Notes: generated by a model from the sequence alone, not told the origin. 64,000 bases of DNA from JAXGPP01 sp040766885 (GCA_040766885.1 JAXGPP010000019.1:62001-126000); one strand, 5' to 3'. Positions 37,444-46,872 are shown, counted from the first letter of the stretch. Numbers and translations: made by a program.

Positions 37444-37925
37444 TTCGCTCCTGGAGAGAATGGGCGCTGGCAGCAATGCTGTCGCAATAAGTCTCCGAGT
37501 ATACTTGAGCACCGCGGGAAGTCCACTAGCGGTGAACCTGCCTTGCCACGACGTATTTTTCTGCCCCCGTTCAAAACCGCATCTTGGGAAAGATTTTCCT
37601 AAAGTGCTTACATTCCCCAACGTGCGGGGTTAATGACATGGCGTTGTCCAGCACACGGGTGCTGTGGTCTCTCTTCGCAAGCGTCACACCATATCCCCCA
37701 TTTTGCCTTGACGGTCCCCGCGAACCCCCGGTACCATGCGGGCCCGTATCCTATTGCCAGATGTTGCGCTTGTGGCCAATCCACGCACATCTGGTCTGCT
37801 GTTGAGACGGATCCAGGCAGACCTTCATGCGACCATCAACTGAACTTCAGGTTGAGAGTGCAACGAGGGCGGCCAACATAGCCTGGCTTCAGGGGAAAGA
37901 CGGCTGAAGGTGTTGCGTTATCAAC
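37444..37925. other. 482-bp divergent spacer upstream of the permease and the glycosyltransferase
   Basis: Besides the permease promoter candidate, it contains a small dyad GGAAA-gat-TTTCC near 37588 and CCCC-AACGTG-CGGGG near 37615. No gene was seen. Confidence 0.4.
37498..37525 (-). promoter_or_regulatory. Probable sigma-70-type promoter of the permease gene
   Basis: On the minus strand TGGACT (37520-37525) and TATACT (37498-37503) are 16 bp apart. The -10 is a 5/6 match and the -35 a 4/6 match. Transcription would start about 45 bp before the ATG. Confidence 0.45.
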
Positions 37926-39188
37926 ATGATTACCAATAGAGCCCAGCAGCTCGTCTGCATCCTGGCGGCCGCGCTCGCTCTCCGGCTGGGAGTCGCGTGG
38001 TGGTGGGATGCACGGCAGGGCGGCCAGTTCGCCTTCGGCGACAGCCTGAGCTACTGGACTTTGGCCCGCGCGATTGCCGAAGGCCAGCCGTACGAGTACA
38101 GCGGCCGGATCTTTCGGACTCCGGCCTATCCGGCCATTCTTGCTCCATTGTTTCTCATCGGCGGCCCGAACCCGCCGGTGTTCTCGGGTCGCGCGGTGAG
38201 CGCCGTCCTGGGCACCGTGGCGGTCGCCGGGGTCTGGGTGCTCGCCCGGCAGTTGTTCGACGACGTTACCGCCCGCTGGGCTGCCGCCGCGGTTGCGGTT
38301 TACCCCGGCGCAGTGGCCCTGAGCGCCCTGGTGCTGAGCGAAGCTCCTTTCATGCCGCTCATGCTCGGCCAGCTTGTGCTCTGGGTTGTCGCATGGAATC
38401 AATCTTGCCCGGGCCGGGCAGCCGGCTATGGCCTGGCAGCCGGACTCATGGCAGGACTCACCACGCTGGCCCGGCCGAGTTGGCTCCTCTTCACCCCGTT
38501 TGCCCTCGTCGCGGGCTGCGTGTTGTTCAGCCAGCGACGCCGGCAGATTGCGATCGGGGCAATGGTCGTCATCGGGCTCGTTCTGACCATGACGCCGTGG
38601 TGGATTCGCAATTATCGGCTCGTGGGCCATTTCGTGCCCACGACGCTGCAAGTTGGAGCGAGCCTGTACGACGGCCTGAGTCCCACCGCCGACGGATCGA
38701 GCAACATGGACTTCGTTCCCCGGTTTGCCGCCGCCGAGGCCCGCGATCCGGCGGGGGCCGGCGGTACGTTGACCGACACGTTCGAATACCGCCTCGACCA
38801 GCGTCTTCGCCGTGCGGCGGTCGAATGGGTGCGGCAGCATCCCGCTGAGGCGATACGGCTGGCCGGCGTCAAGTTCTTCAGGATGTGGAACATCAGGCCC
38901 AATGAGCGGCAGCTTTCCAACCCCTTGGTTCAGGCGGCGGTCGCCGCCGGTTACCTGCCGGCGATCAGTCTGGGGATTCTCGGAGCGATCGCTACTTGGC
39001 GTCGCGGCTGGCCGTATGCGCTGTGCTGGCTGCCCGCCGTCTATCTGACGCTGCTCCATATCGTGTTTGTGAGTTCGATTCGCTATCGCGAGCCCGCGAT
39101 GCTGGCCCTGATTGTTCTGGCGGCCGGTTTTGCCGTGGAACGATATCGGGGGCGGGACAGCGCGGCCGATGTTGCCGCGGCGACGTGA
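37926..39188 (+). CDS. Membrane glycosyltransferase of the ArnT/PMT (GT39/GT83) type
   Basis: A 420-residue protein with a first membrane helix at residues 8-25 and about 10 more to near residue 405. After the first helix comes GDSLSYWTLARAIAEGQPYEYSG, the acidic loop that in this superfamily holds the catalytic Asp, then FRTPAYPAILAPLFLIG, and later TLARPSWLLFTPF and MTPWWIRNYRLVGHFVPTTLQVGASLYDGL. These enzymes transfer a sugar from a polyprenyl-phosphate carrier to lipid A, protein or another acceptor on the periplasmic side. The acceptor is unknown. It overlaps the next large gene by about 20 bp if that gene starts at its ATG. Confidence 0.85.
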   Translation: MITNRAQQLVCILAAALALRLGVAWWWDARQGGQFAFGDSLSYWTLARAIAEGQPYEYSGRIFRTPAYPAILAPLFLIGGPNPPVFSGRAVSAVLGTVAVAGVWVLARQLFDDVTARWAAAAVAVYPGAVALSALVLSEAPFMPLMLGQLVLWVVAWNQSCPGRAAGYGLAAGLMAGLTTLARPSWLLFTPFALVAGCVLFSQRRRQIAIGAMVVIGLVLTMTPWWIRNYRLVGHFVPTTLQVGASLYDGLSPTADGSSNMDFVPRFAAAEARDPAGAGGTLTDTFEYRLDQRLRRAAVEWVRQHPAEAIRLAGVKFFRMWNIRPNERQLSNPLVQAAVAAGYLPAISLGILGAIATWRRGWPYALCWLPAVYLTLLHIVFVSSIRYREPAMLALIVLAAGFAVERYRGRDSAADVAAAT

Positions 39189-42100
39189 CACCCTTTGCCA
39201 TGGAAGGTGGTTTTCGCTGACCCGGAAACTGGTCAATTTCTGCTGGTTCTTCTTCAAGTGGGGGCTGCTGATCGGCCTGGCCGCGGCTGGCGGTCTGGCC
39301 GCGTATTGGTATCAGCAGGTCGACGAGGAGATTCGTCGGCACGTGGAGGCGCAAGTCGCCGGCCACTACTCCGGCTTGAAGGTGACCGTTCGCTCCGCCC
39401 GGCTGGTCGAGGGCGAAGGGATTGAGGTTCGCGATCTGACCATCGTCGAGCCTGGGGCAGAAGGACCGCGCGCCGAACTGGGGCATTTCGAGGAAGTGTT
39501 TCTCGAGTGCCGTACCGAGTTGGAGGAGTTGCTCACTGGCAAGCCGGAAATCCGTCGTATCGTGCTCCGGCGGCCCATGCTTCGGCCGACGCGGCGGGCC
39601 GACGGAAGCTGGAGCGTGGCCAAGCTCTTGCCCTTCCCTTCGTTCAGCGCCCGCCCGCCCGCCATCCAGATTGAGAATGGCAGCGTCGAGGTGTTCGACC
39701 CGACACGCACGCCGGCCAGCACGCTCGTCCTCCGCGACATCAATCTGTTGGTCAGCCCGCCGGAAGCGGTCGCATCACCCGACCCGGCCCGGCCGGCCCC
39801 GGCGACGCGCAGGATCCAGGGCACGCTGACGGGAGACTTCGTCCGCCAGGTCGTCATTGAAGGCGCGGCGGCTTCCGATGGATCGGGCTGGTCTTTTGGC
39901 GGCTCGATCGAGGGACTCGATGTCTCCCCCGAACTTCGCGAGGCCCTGCCCGACCCGCTTGCCCTGCGCTTGTCGCCGCTCGGCTCCCTCCGCGGCCAGG
40001 CGGCGATGGACTTCCGGGTGTCGTCCCACGGCGGGCCCGACGGTCAGCCGCAATTCGCCGTGGCGGGGCAACTCATGCGGGGACGCGCCGACGATGCGTG
40101 GATGCCGCGGCCTCTGACCGATATCCGCGTCGGCTTCCGCGCCAGCAACGAAGGATTCTCGATCAACGGACTCCATGCCACCAGCGGGCAATCCACTCTG
40201 GCGCTGTCATGCCAGCGCGCCGGCTACGACAACTCAAGCCCGATGAGCCTGTCGGCCGAAATTCGCAATCTCGATGTGGACCGCCGCTTGCTCGACTTCC
40301 TGCTCGATGCGAATTGCTGCCGGCCAGCGGCCGATCCCGCCTTGGCCGACGCCCTCTCCGGCGAGGTCGATGCCAGCGTCGAGCTGGCTTTCGATGGCCG
40401 CGTCTGGCGGCCGCGGATCAGCGTCGAGTGTCTCAATGTTTCTCTGAGCCATCCCCGCTTCCCCTACCGCTTGCAGCAGACCCGCGGCGAAATCGAACTG
40501 GTCGACGACGTTCTCCAGGCCCGCCTCACCGGCTACAGCGGCACGCAGCCCGTGCGGATCACGGCTCGAGTGGACCGGGCGACGACCGCGCCGTACGGCG
40601 AGCTGGTGATTAAGGGCGACAGCATTCCGCTCGACGAAAAAATGCTGCGGGCGCTCGATGCCAAGGTCCAGGGCGTCATACGGGCCTTGGAGCCCCGGGG
40701 CACGCTGAACATCTACGGTCGGATCGCCCGTGAACAGCCTGATGCCCCGCTGTCGAAATACATCCATGTCGGACTCAACCGCTGCTCGCTCCGCTATGCG
40801 CGCTTTCCCTATCCGCTGAGCAATATTGTCGGCAAAATAGAGCTTCGCGACGACCGCTGGGTGTTCAGCGACCTGCAGGGCACCAACGACACGGGAATAG
40901 TCAAGGCGTATGGCACGCTCGGCCGCAACGCGGATGGCGAGAACGAACTCTACCTCCACTTCGACGGCCAGGACATTCCGCTCGAGGAAGAACTGTGCGA
41001 CGCGCTCCAGCGCCCCAACATTCAGCAACTGTGGTGCGACCTGCGGTTGCAGGGGACGCTCCAGCAGTTGACCGCCGACGTCACCTACCTTTCCGGCAGG
41101 AAGCAACTGACGTTGAACGTCTGGGCCCAGCCGAAACCGGGGACGATCTCGATCGAACCGGCACATTTCCCCTATCGCCTGGAAGATGTGCGGGGCGAGC
41201 TGTTCTACCGCGACGGCCGCTTGAGCCTGAACCGGCTCCGGGCGAGCCACGGCGATACGAGTCTCTCGGCCGAGGTCGGTTGCGACATCCTTCCCGACGG
41301 GAGCTGGCAATTGCAGCTCCGCGATCTGGCGGCCGACCGCTTGCGGCTCGACCGCGAGTTAATCGCTGCGCTTCCCGGCCAGTTCCGCGCCCGGCTGGCG
41401 GAGCTCGAGCCGCAGGGGCCGCTCAATCTCAGCGGCACCCTCGAGGCAGGACGTGCCGGGCAGCCCGGTTCGCCGCTCACTGCTCGCTGGGATCTGACTC
41501 TGGGGTGCCACCAGGCGAGCCTGCAGTGCGGCGTGCCGCTGGAGAGCATCTGTGGCAGCGCTCGCCTCGTCGGCGGCTTTGACGGGCGGCAATTCCACAC
41601 CCGCGGCGAAATGGACGTCGACTCGCTCGTCTCGGGCCACGTGCAGGTGACGCAGCTTCGCGGGCCATTCTGGATCGACGACCAGCGGCTGCTGTTCGGC
41701 ACCTGGGTCGATCGTCCCCATGACGGGCGCACGCCGAATTCCGCCGCGCCCGAGAACCAGCCCCGCTCCGTCACCGCCCGGATGCTCGGCGGTACGCTCA
41801 CGAGCGACGGCTGGATTGACCTCGCTTCGGGTTCCCGCTTTGGGATTCATGCCGCGCTGGTCGATGGCGACCTGTCGCTCTGCGCGCGCGACCTGAGTTC
41901 CTCCGAGCGGAACCTGCAGCACGTGCGCGGCCGGCTCATGGCCAGCGTTGACCTCCGCGGCCAGGGGCGCAGCCTGAACATGCTCGGCGGCAGCGGCGAG
42001 ATCAGGCTTCGCGACGCCGACATCTACGAGTTGCCGGTGATGATCGCCGTGCTGCGGTCGCTCGCCGTCGGCCAGCCCGATCCCAAGGCCTTCAGCGAGA

Positions 42101-42483
42101 GCGACATCAACTTCCACATCGAAGGTCCCTACGTCTATCTCGACCAGATCGCCTTCCGTGGCGACGCCATCAGCCTCACCGGCGAAGGCGAAATGGACTT
42201 TAGCCGCAACATCCGGCTGACATTCCGCGCCATGCTCGGCCGCAGCGACCGCATTCCCATATTGCGCGAACTGATGGGAGGCGTGAGCGAGCAGATCATG
42301 CTGATCCACGTCAACGGCACGCTCGAAAACCCGGTCACCAGCCAGGAGGCGCTGCCCGGGTTGAACCAGGCTTTGCAGCAGATTTCCTCCGATCCGCAAA
42401 ACCCCAACGCGAAGAACTCGTTCTTCTCCGAGGCAGGCCGTTGGATGCCCGAGGCGTGGCAGCGCACGCCGAAAAAACGCTAA
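39169..42483 (+). CDS. Very large AsmA/TamB-like envelope protein
   Basis: About 1104 residues. After a short leader it has TRKLVNFCWFFFKWGLLIGLAAAGGLAAYWY, one membrane anchor. Then come long beta-rich repeats (VRGELFYRDGRLSLNRLRASHGDTSLSAEVG, LEDVRG, RTRGEIELVDD), the pattern of AsmA-like proteins that form lipid-carrying bridges between membranes. Near the end, SLNMLGGSGEIRLRDADIYELPVMIAVLRSLAVGQPDPKAFSESDINFHIEG is the AsmA-type C-terminal module. The start is uncertain. The ATG at 39169 adds 16 residues; a CTG at 39217 sits 7 nt after the strong GGAAGGTGG site and just before the anchor, so it may be the real start. It follows the glycosyltransferase gene. Confidence 0.8.
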   Translation: MLPRRRDTLCHGRWFSLTRKLVNFCWFFFKWGLLIGLAAAGGLAAYWYQQVDEEIRRHVEAQVAGHYSGLKVTVRSARLVEGEGIEVRDLTIVEPGAEGPRAELGHFEEVFLECRTELEELLTGKPEIRRIVLRRPMLRPTRRADGSWSVAKLLPFPSFSARPPAIQIENGSVEVFDPTRTPASTLVLRDINLLVSPPEAVASPDPARPAPATRRIQGTLTGDFVRQVVIEGAAASDGSGWSFGGSIEGLDVSPELREALPDPLALRLSPLGSLRGQAAMDFRVSSHGGPDGQPQFAVAGQLMRGRADDAWMPRPLTDIRVGFRASNEGFSINGLHATSGQSTLALSCQRAGYDNSSPMSLSAEIRNLDVDRRLLDFLLDANCCRPAADPALADALSGEVDASVELAFDGRVWRPRISVECLNVSLSHPRFPYRLQQTRGEIELVDDVLQARLTGYSGTQPVRITARVDRATTAPYGELVIKGDSIPLDEKMLRALDAKVQGVIRALEPRGTLNIYGRIAREQPDAPLSKYIHVGLNRCSLRYARFPYPLSNIVGKIELRDDRWVFSDLQGTNDTGIVKAYGTLGRNADGENELYLHFDGQDIPLEEELCDALQRPNIQQLWCDLRLQGTLQQLTADVTYLSGRKQLTLNVWAQPKPGTISIEPAHFPYRLEDVRGELFYRDGRLSLNRLRASHGDTSLSAEVGCDILPDGSWQLQLRDLAADRLRLDRELIAALPGQFRARLAELEPQGPLNLSGTLEAGRAGQPGSPLTARWDLTLGCHQASLQCGVPLESICGSARLVGGFDGRQFHTRGEMDVDSLVSGHVQVTQLRGPFWIDDQRLLFGTWVDRPHDGRTPNSAAPENQPRSVTARMLGGTLTSDGWIDLASGSRFGIHAALVDGDLSLCARDLSSSERNLQHVRGRLMASVDLRGQGRSLNMLGGSGEIRLRDADIYELPVMIAVLRSLAVGQPDPKAFSESDINFHIEGPYVYLDQIAFRGDAISLTGEGEMDFSRNIRLTFRAMLGRSDRIPILRELMGGVSEQIMLIHVNGTLENPVTSQEALPGLNQALQQISSDPQNPNAKNSFFSEAGRWMPEAWQRTPKKR

Positions 42484-42657
42484 GTATCGCCTTTCGTTCC
42501 GCCAAAGTGCGTCCTTTGCCGACGAAAGCCGGTGCTGTCGGCAACGTCTTCGTTTGCAGGTACTAAGATTGCGAGGGGCCAGACCTGAACTGCCACCGGC
42601 GGCGGTCCGAGCACTTCCGCTTTGGAACGCCCCCTGGCGAGCGCGGGGAGCACGGTC

Positions 42658-42990
42658 ATGAGCATCGGTTCTTTGGGAGGCGTTCCAGCCAGCGTTGCCG
42701 GGACCTCGCTGGCCCAGGCAAAAGGATCGGAATCCGAACGGGCGAGCCAGGATGCGGTGAGCCAGTCGCGGCGCGCTGCCAGCGCCGAACGGGCTGAAAT
42801 GGCCTCCGGCATCGGCCGTGCCGACGGCGAAGACCACGAAACCGCCGAACGCGACGCCGACGGCCGCCGCCTCTGGGAAGAACCCCCCGGCAGCCAGGCC
42901 GAATCGGACGCGAGCGATATTCCCACTCCCCCCCGCCCCGGCAAAGACCCCAGCGGCCAGGTCGGCACTCTCCTCGACCTCACCGGGTGA
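42658..42990 (+). CDS. Small conserved hypothetical protein, hydrophilic
   Basis: A 110-residue protein starting MSIGSLGGVPASVAGTSLAQAKGSE, with GGGGAG 7 nt upstream. The middle is very charged (SESERASQDAVSQSRRAASAERAEMASGIGRADGEDHETAERDADGRRLWE) and the end is VGTLLDLTG. It has no membrane segment or known domain. The well-placed ribosome site, clean start and the GRADGEDHE-DADGRRLWE stretch make me think it is real. It is convergent with the kinase gene. Confidence 0.7.
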   Translation: MSIGSLGGVPASVAGTSLAQAKGSESERASQDAVSQSRRAASAERAEMASGIGRADGEDHETAERDADGRRLWEEPPGSQAESDASDIPTPPRPGKDPSGQVGTLLDLTG

Positions 42991-43004
42991 TTCGGGAAGC
43001 AGCC

Positions 43005-45059
43005 TCACCGCCAGATCTGCCACCAGTGCTTCTGAACCGGCTGCCGCACTTCCGCCGAGGCAATGAACTGGTCGAGCTTCTCAGCAAGCTGAGCGGCACT
43101 GCTGAACCGCTCGTCCACCCTCTTTGACAGGCACCGCGAGCAAATCGCCGCGAGCTCCGGCGGAACCCCGCGGCCCATGGGCTTGGGGGCCCTGTTACGG
43201 ATCTGCTCGAAGAGTTCAGCAACAGAATTGCCGCTGTGCGGTAGCTGTCCACAAAGCAACTCGTACAAGACTACTCCGAGCGAGTAGATGTCGGTGTGCG
43301 GTCCATAGGACGCCGTGTCGCCGAGAGTCTGTTCCGGAGCCATATACGATGGTGTTCCCAGAATATCTCCCTCGGCGGTCGGCTTGCCGTCGAAACAGCG
43401 CGTATCCTGCGAATTCGCGTCCCTCACCGCGCCGGCAACGAACTCCCTCACCGCATCTACGCTGAACGTCTTGGCGTACTCTGGGTCGCACTCCGCGAAA
43501 GCCCGTTTCGCCGCCTCCTCGACTCTCTCCTGCAGATTGTCCTGTGATACGAATCGTTCGAGCTCCATCAACGATCCGTGTATTCCCGGAAGAATCGACG
43601 CGCTTCTCAGTCTTTCGCGGCTTTCACTCGTGATCGTGAACTTCGCCAGACCAAAGTCAGTGATTCTCGGCGTCCCGTCCGTGCCGATGAGGATGTTCTG
43701 CGGCTTCAGATCGCGGTGGAGTATTCCCAGTCGATGTGAATGGTGAAGACCACGGGCCACGCCTGCGGCAATCCTGGCCGACCAGACAGGAATTGGAGTT
43801 GCGGATCGAGTTGCCTCCTTCAGATCTCCGCCCGCTACGTACTCCAGAACCAGATGCGGATGCCCGCCGAACGTTCCGATCTCCAGGACTGGCACGATGT
43901 TCTCGTGTCGCAGGCATGCCACCGCCTCCGCTTCAATCCGAAAGCGAGCCAGCGACTGCAAGTCGTCGGGCGCCAGGGATCGCATGAATTTGATCGCGAC
44001 GAGTTGATCGCTGGCAATCGAGCGCGCTTTATACACGACCCCCATTCCGCCCTCGCCGAGACGAGCAAGAATGTGATATCCGGGGAGTCGCGGTGTCGCA
44101 ACTCCTCGCTCTATCCGCCGACTCGGATGGGCGAGCTGCGTTCTCAATTCCACAAACGATTGAATTCGGTCCTGTGGATGGTCTTCCAAGCATCGCTGCA
44201 GCAGACTCGCGGTCGATTTGGAGAGATGATGTACGGTCGTCGGCAACTCCGTGGCGGATCGAGGCCGGGCTCCTTGCACGGCGGGAGGTTCGCCGTGCAG
44301 TGCGTGATAGAAGGTGGCCCCAAAACTGTAGATGTCACTGCGTGAATCGACCCAGGCAAGCGGCGCCCTTTGCTCCGTGGGCATGTATTGCGGTGTTCCC
44401 ATCGGACCGGAGCGAGATCCGGCGAACGTGGCACACTCCCAGTTGTCGACATGAGCCACATCGGCATCGTCAATGACTATGCTGCTCGGTTTTAGATTGC
44501 GGTGAACAATGTCCGCCGCTGAGACCAATGTCATACCTTCGCAAACATGCTCCATCCAGCGCAGAACCGCTACTTCCGGGATCGGTGCCGGACTGGTCAG
44601 GATTTTGTCGAGGAGCGTCGAGCCTTGAATCCACTCCAGTTCAATCACGGTGCTGCCGTCTGGCAGCAGGAAGCAGTCTTGCGCGTTCACCAGGTAGAGC
44701 GATCGGATTTGTTGCAGAGACCGAATTACGTCCAACAGGCTCGGTTCCGATTCCGAACGGCGAAAGCCGGGCGGAACGACAACCAGCCTGACCTGCACGT
44801 GGCGCCCCTTGTGGCGAGCCTGGAATACGGCCTTCGTCTTTCGCTTGCCGATCGCCTCGATGCTCTCATAACGATCGGACAAGATCGGCACGAGGTCCAG
44901 CGCTGCCATCGCATCCGGTTGTTCCGCCGCATCGGATTCTGCATCCGGCAACCGATGAAGCGCCCTCCGCATGGATGATGGCCATGCACTCCCCTGCGAA
45001 GAAGGTTCGCGACGACTCTCGAGCGAATCGCCCTGGTTGTCGGGTACCTGCGAAGCCAT
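43005..45059 (-). CDS. Ser/Thr protein kinase with an N-terminal pseudokinase domain
   Basis: A 684-residue cytosolic protein with two kinase-fold domains. Domain 1 (about 63-310) keeps the fold (GTPQYMPTEQ, SDIYSFGATFYHALHG), but the catalytic HRD is H186-R187-N188, DFG is replaced by VDNWE, and the VAIK lysine is Arg 91, so it should be inactive. Domain 2 (about 328-665) is complete: LGEGGMGVVY (334-343), VAIK lysine 357, HRDLKPQN (448-455), DFG (468-470) and MAPEQ (573-577). Between DFG and APE there are about 103 residues instead of the usual 20-35, with a helical charged insert. There is no membrane helix. The pair recalls regulatory pseudokinase arrangements such as that of eukaryotic JAKs; that is analogy. 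A DUF932-like gene lies 92 bp upstream. Confidence 0.9.
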   Translation of the reverse strand: MASQVPDNQGDSLESRREPSSQGSAWPSSMRRALHRLPDAESDAAEQPDAMAALDLVPILSDRYESIEAIGKRKTKAVFQARHKGRHVQVRLVVVPPGFRRSESEPSLLDVIRSLQQIRSLYLVNAQDCFLLPDGSTVIELEWIQGSTLLDKILTSPAPIPEVAVLRWMEHVCEGMTLVSAADIVHRNLKPSSIVIDDADVAHVDNWECATFAGSRSGPMGTPQYMPTEQRAPLAWVDSRSDIYSFGATFYHALHGEPPAVQGARPRSATELPTTVHHLSKSTASLLQRCLEDHPQDRIQSFVELRTQLAHPSRRIERGVATPRLPGYHILARLGEGGMGVVYKARSIASDQLVAIKFMRSLAPDDLQSLARFRIEAEAVACLRHENIVPVLEIGTFGGHPHLVLEYVAGGDLKEATRSATPIPVWSARIAAGVARGLHHSHRLGILHRDLKPQNILIGTDGTPRITDFGLAKFTITSESRERLRSASILPGIHGSLMELERFVSQDNLQERVEEAAKRAFAECDPEYAKTFSVDAVREFVAGAVRDANSQDTRCFDGKPTAEGDILGTPSYMAPEQTLGDTASYGPHTDIYSLGVVLYELLCGQLPHSGNSVAELFEQIRNRAPKPMGRGVPPELAAICSRCLSKRVDERFSSAAQLAEKLDQFIASAEVRQPVQKHWWQIWR

Positions 45060-45151
45060 TCCAGAGTTCGACCTCGGAGTGTCGATGCTGCTCGCACCCT
45101 CTCGTAACCCGAAGCCTCAGCAAGGCAGTGACTGATTCCGGGCCCGAAGCG

Positions 45152-45994
45152 TCATTGAGCCACGGGCATCGGCTTCTGCTCGTCTGCACCTCCAGTTTCG
45201 AGGCGCGCGTCGAAGCGGAGTCCTCGGCTCCTGAGGAGTTTGGACGAAGCCGCCACAGTCGCTCGTTTCGCGGCGCCGCCCGGTCGAACCCTCGGCAGCC
45301 TCAGTGCCGGCACGCTCCCGCCCAGTTCTTCCAGATCCCAGCGGATCTCCGCGTTCTTCTGATCTCGAGCCACCGAGGTCACGGCGTTCATCAGGCCGAA
45401 CAGCGAATCGTCAGCCTCCTTCACGAAGCGCTGCCTGACCTCCTCGCGCAGGTCTTCCGAGATCGTCTCCTGCGAAGACAGCAGGAGGTCCATCGTCCCC
45501 GACGGCAGTTCAAACGCAGCGGCATTCCTGACCTGCCGCGCGGCCTCGGCGAATACTTCGGGTGCAGCGCATGATCGCACCGCTTCGCGCAACTGCTCCT
45601 CCACGGCCTCGATGGCCTCCGACGAGGCGGCGAAGTCCACCCGCTCGATGTCCCGAGCCTTGCCGGCGTGAGGCATAATCGCGCCGTTGCGGCAGACTTG
45701 CCGGAACAGGTACGGACACACTCTGATCGTCCGCCCGACGACCTTGATGGCGATCCCCCCCTCGATGATGTCCCCCGGCCGAACCTCCTTGCTCAGCGGA
45801 AGAACTGCTCGGAGGAAGAGCCGTTCTCCCTTCCGGACACGTTCCGATCGGGTGTCTCCGAGCAGGGCTGCCATTGCCCACAGGAAGAGCGGTCCTCCCT
45901 TGTGGGCTTCGTCCGAGAGGGTGCCCCCGCGCAGGGCGACCTCCTCCTTCACCGTCGCAGAAATGTCCTTTGTGGCAGGCAGCAGCGTAGGCAT
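45152..45994 (-). CDS. DUF932-like hypothetical protein upstream of the kinase
   Basis: A 280-residue protein starting MPTLLPATKDISATVKEEVALRGG with an excellent AGGAG seven bases upstream; an in-frame extension lacks a site. Around residues 50-105 it reads GERLFLRAVLPLSKEVRPGDIIEGGIAIKVVGRTIRVCPYLFRQVCRNGAIMPH. This resembles the DUF932 region of phage- and plasmid-linked proteins of unknown role. The rest is helical (DLLLSSQETISEDLREEVRQRFVKEADDSLFGLMNAVTSVARD). The last 50 residues are basic and Arg/Lys-rich. Likely the first gene of a two-gene unit with the kinase. The family call is by eye and moderate. Confidence 0.6.
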   Translation of the reverse strand: MPTLLPATKDISATVKEEVALRGGTLSDEAHKGGPLFLWAMAALLGDTRSERVRKGERLFLRAVLPLSKEVRPGDIIEGGIAIKVVGRTIRVCPYLFRQVCRNGAIMPHAGKARDIERVDFAASSEAIEAVEEQLREAVRSCAAPEVFAEAARQVRNAAAFELPSGTMDLLLSSQETISEDLREEVRQRFVKEADDSLFGLMNAVTSVARDQKNAEIRWDLEELGGSVPALRLPRVRPGGAAKRATVAASSKLLRSRGLRFDARLETGGADEQKPMPVAQ

Positions 45995-46089
45995 TGGCGT
46001 TCTCCTCTGCCCCCAACAGGCGACGAGACATACCCCCACCCCAGAGGATATTATACCGCTCTTCGTCCAGCTCCACGAGTTATCGGCCG

Positions 46090-46257
46090 CCAACTGTAAG
46101 CGCAGATGCGCATCCGCGCCATGCGGAGCGTCTCTTCGATCACCCGCTGGAAAGCGGCGTAGTCCTCGTCACCCTCGAAGATCGGCATCCGCCCGACCCC
46201 GCGGTTGAGCACATGAAACACCATCACACCCGGCGCGACACTGGCGGTTCGAGGCAT
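46090..46257 (-). pseudogene. Truncated REP-associated tyrosine transposase (IS200-like), N-terminal fragment
   Basis: From 46257 the frame reads MPRTASVAPGVMVFHVLNRG, then GRMPIFEGDEDYAAFQRVIEETLRMARMRICAYSW, the N-terminal part of the Y1-type transposases that move or maintain REP sequences. An intact member continues MPNHWHLVLWP, the HUH metal site. Here the match stops after RICAYS and the frame runs into unrelated residues, and the catalytic Tyr is missing, so it is dead. It marks the boundary of an accessory segment. Confidence 0.8.
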
Positions 46258-46724
46258 GTCCGAATCCTGCCCAGCCCTCCCACCCACGTCAATATATGCG
46301 TCTGTTCCCGTTATCACGCCAGCCACAAAAGCGTGCAGAGATAACCGCAAGAATTCGCTGTCGGGGGGGCTCCCGTCTGCATCCGCTGCAGCGCGGAGCG
46401 GATAGTACCGTGCTTCCGCTTTGGTCATCATCCCCGTGATACGAAAAACAAGTCGCAACGCGGCACAAGTTCCAACTTCTAACTCCCCTCCTCCCTTCCA
46501 ACTCCTGTACCCCGGCTTGAGGCCCAAGCGCGTCAGCGTGAACCTGTACTGCCGACCGGACATGGACATCACGCTGCTGTCTCGGAACCAACAGCAACCT
46601 GTGCAATCCTGCCGCCGGCCCAACCGCCAGACAAGCCCGCACTCGCCCCCCTGCTTCAGCAGGGCGCGTAATGGGAACTCGGGACCGAACAAGCTGTCAT
46701 AATCAGCCCCGCGCTGCCAGCAGC

Positions 46725-46799
46725 GTACTCCTCACGCTCCGCCGTGAGGTTCCTTCGTGGCTGGTTCCGCGCGAGCCTCACGCGGAGCGTCAGGAGTAC
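46725..46799. repeat. REP-like long inverted repeat next to the transposase fragment
   Basis: The left arm 46725-46749 and right arm 46776-46799 are 24-25 nt and reverse-complementary except for a single mismatch and one extra base. The loop is 26 nt. The sequence includes ACGCTCCGC and GCGGAGCGT flanked by CCTCACG-type tips, as in the REP elements that travel with tyrosine transposases of this kind. It lies about 470 bp upstream of the fragment's start. Confidence 0.8.
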
Positions 46800-46872
46800 A
46801 ATCGCGGCTCCCCGCTCTCCCCACCCCCTCCAGAAACCCCAACAAACTCGTCAGCCGCGGCCGGTTTCACCA

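Noticed and set aside
37836..39257. Long minus-strand frame opposite the glycosyltransferase (473 codons)
   Set aside because: It lies fully antisense to a membrane protein with clear helices and has no domain or signal.
41359..43023. Long minus-strand frame of 554 codons opposite the AsmA-like gene
   Set aside because: Antisense to an AsmA-like coding region with a consistent beta pattern; its composition is Ala/Arg/Gly-biased and shows no family match.
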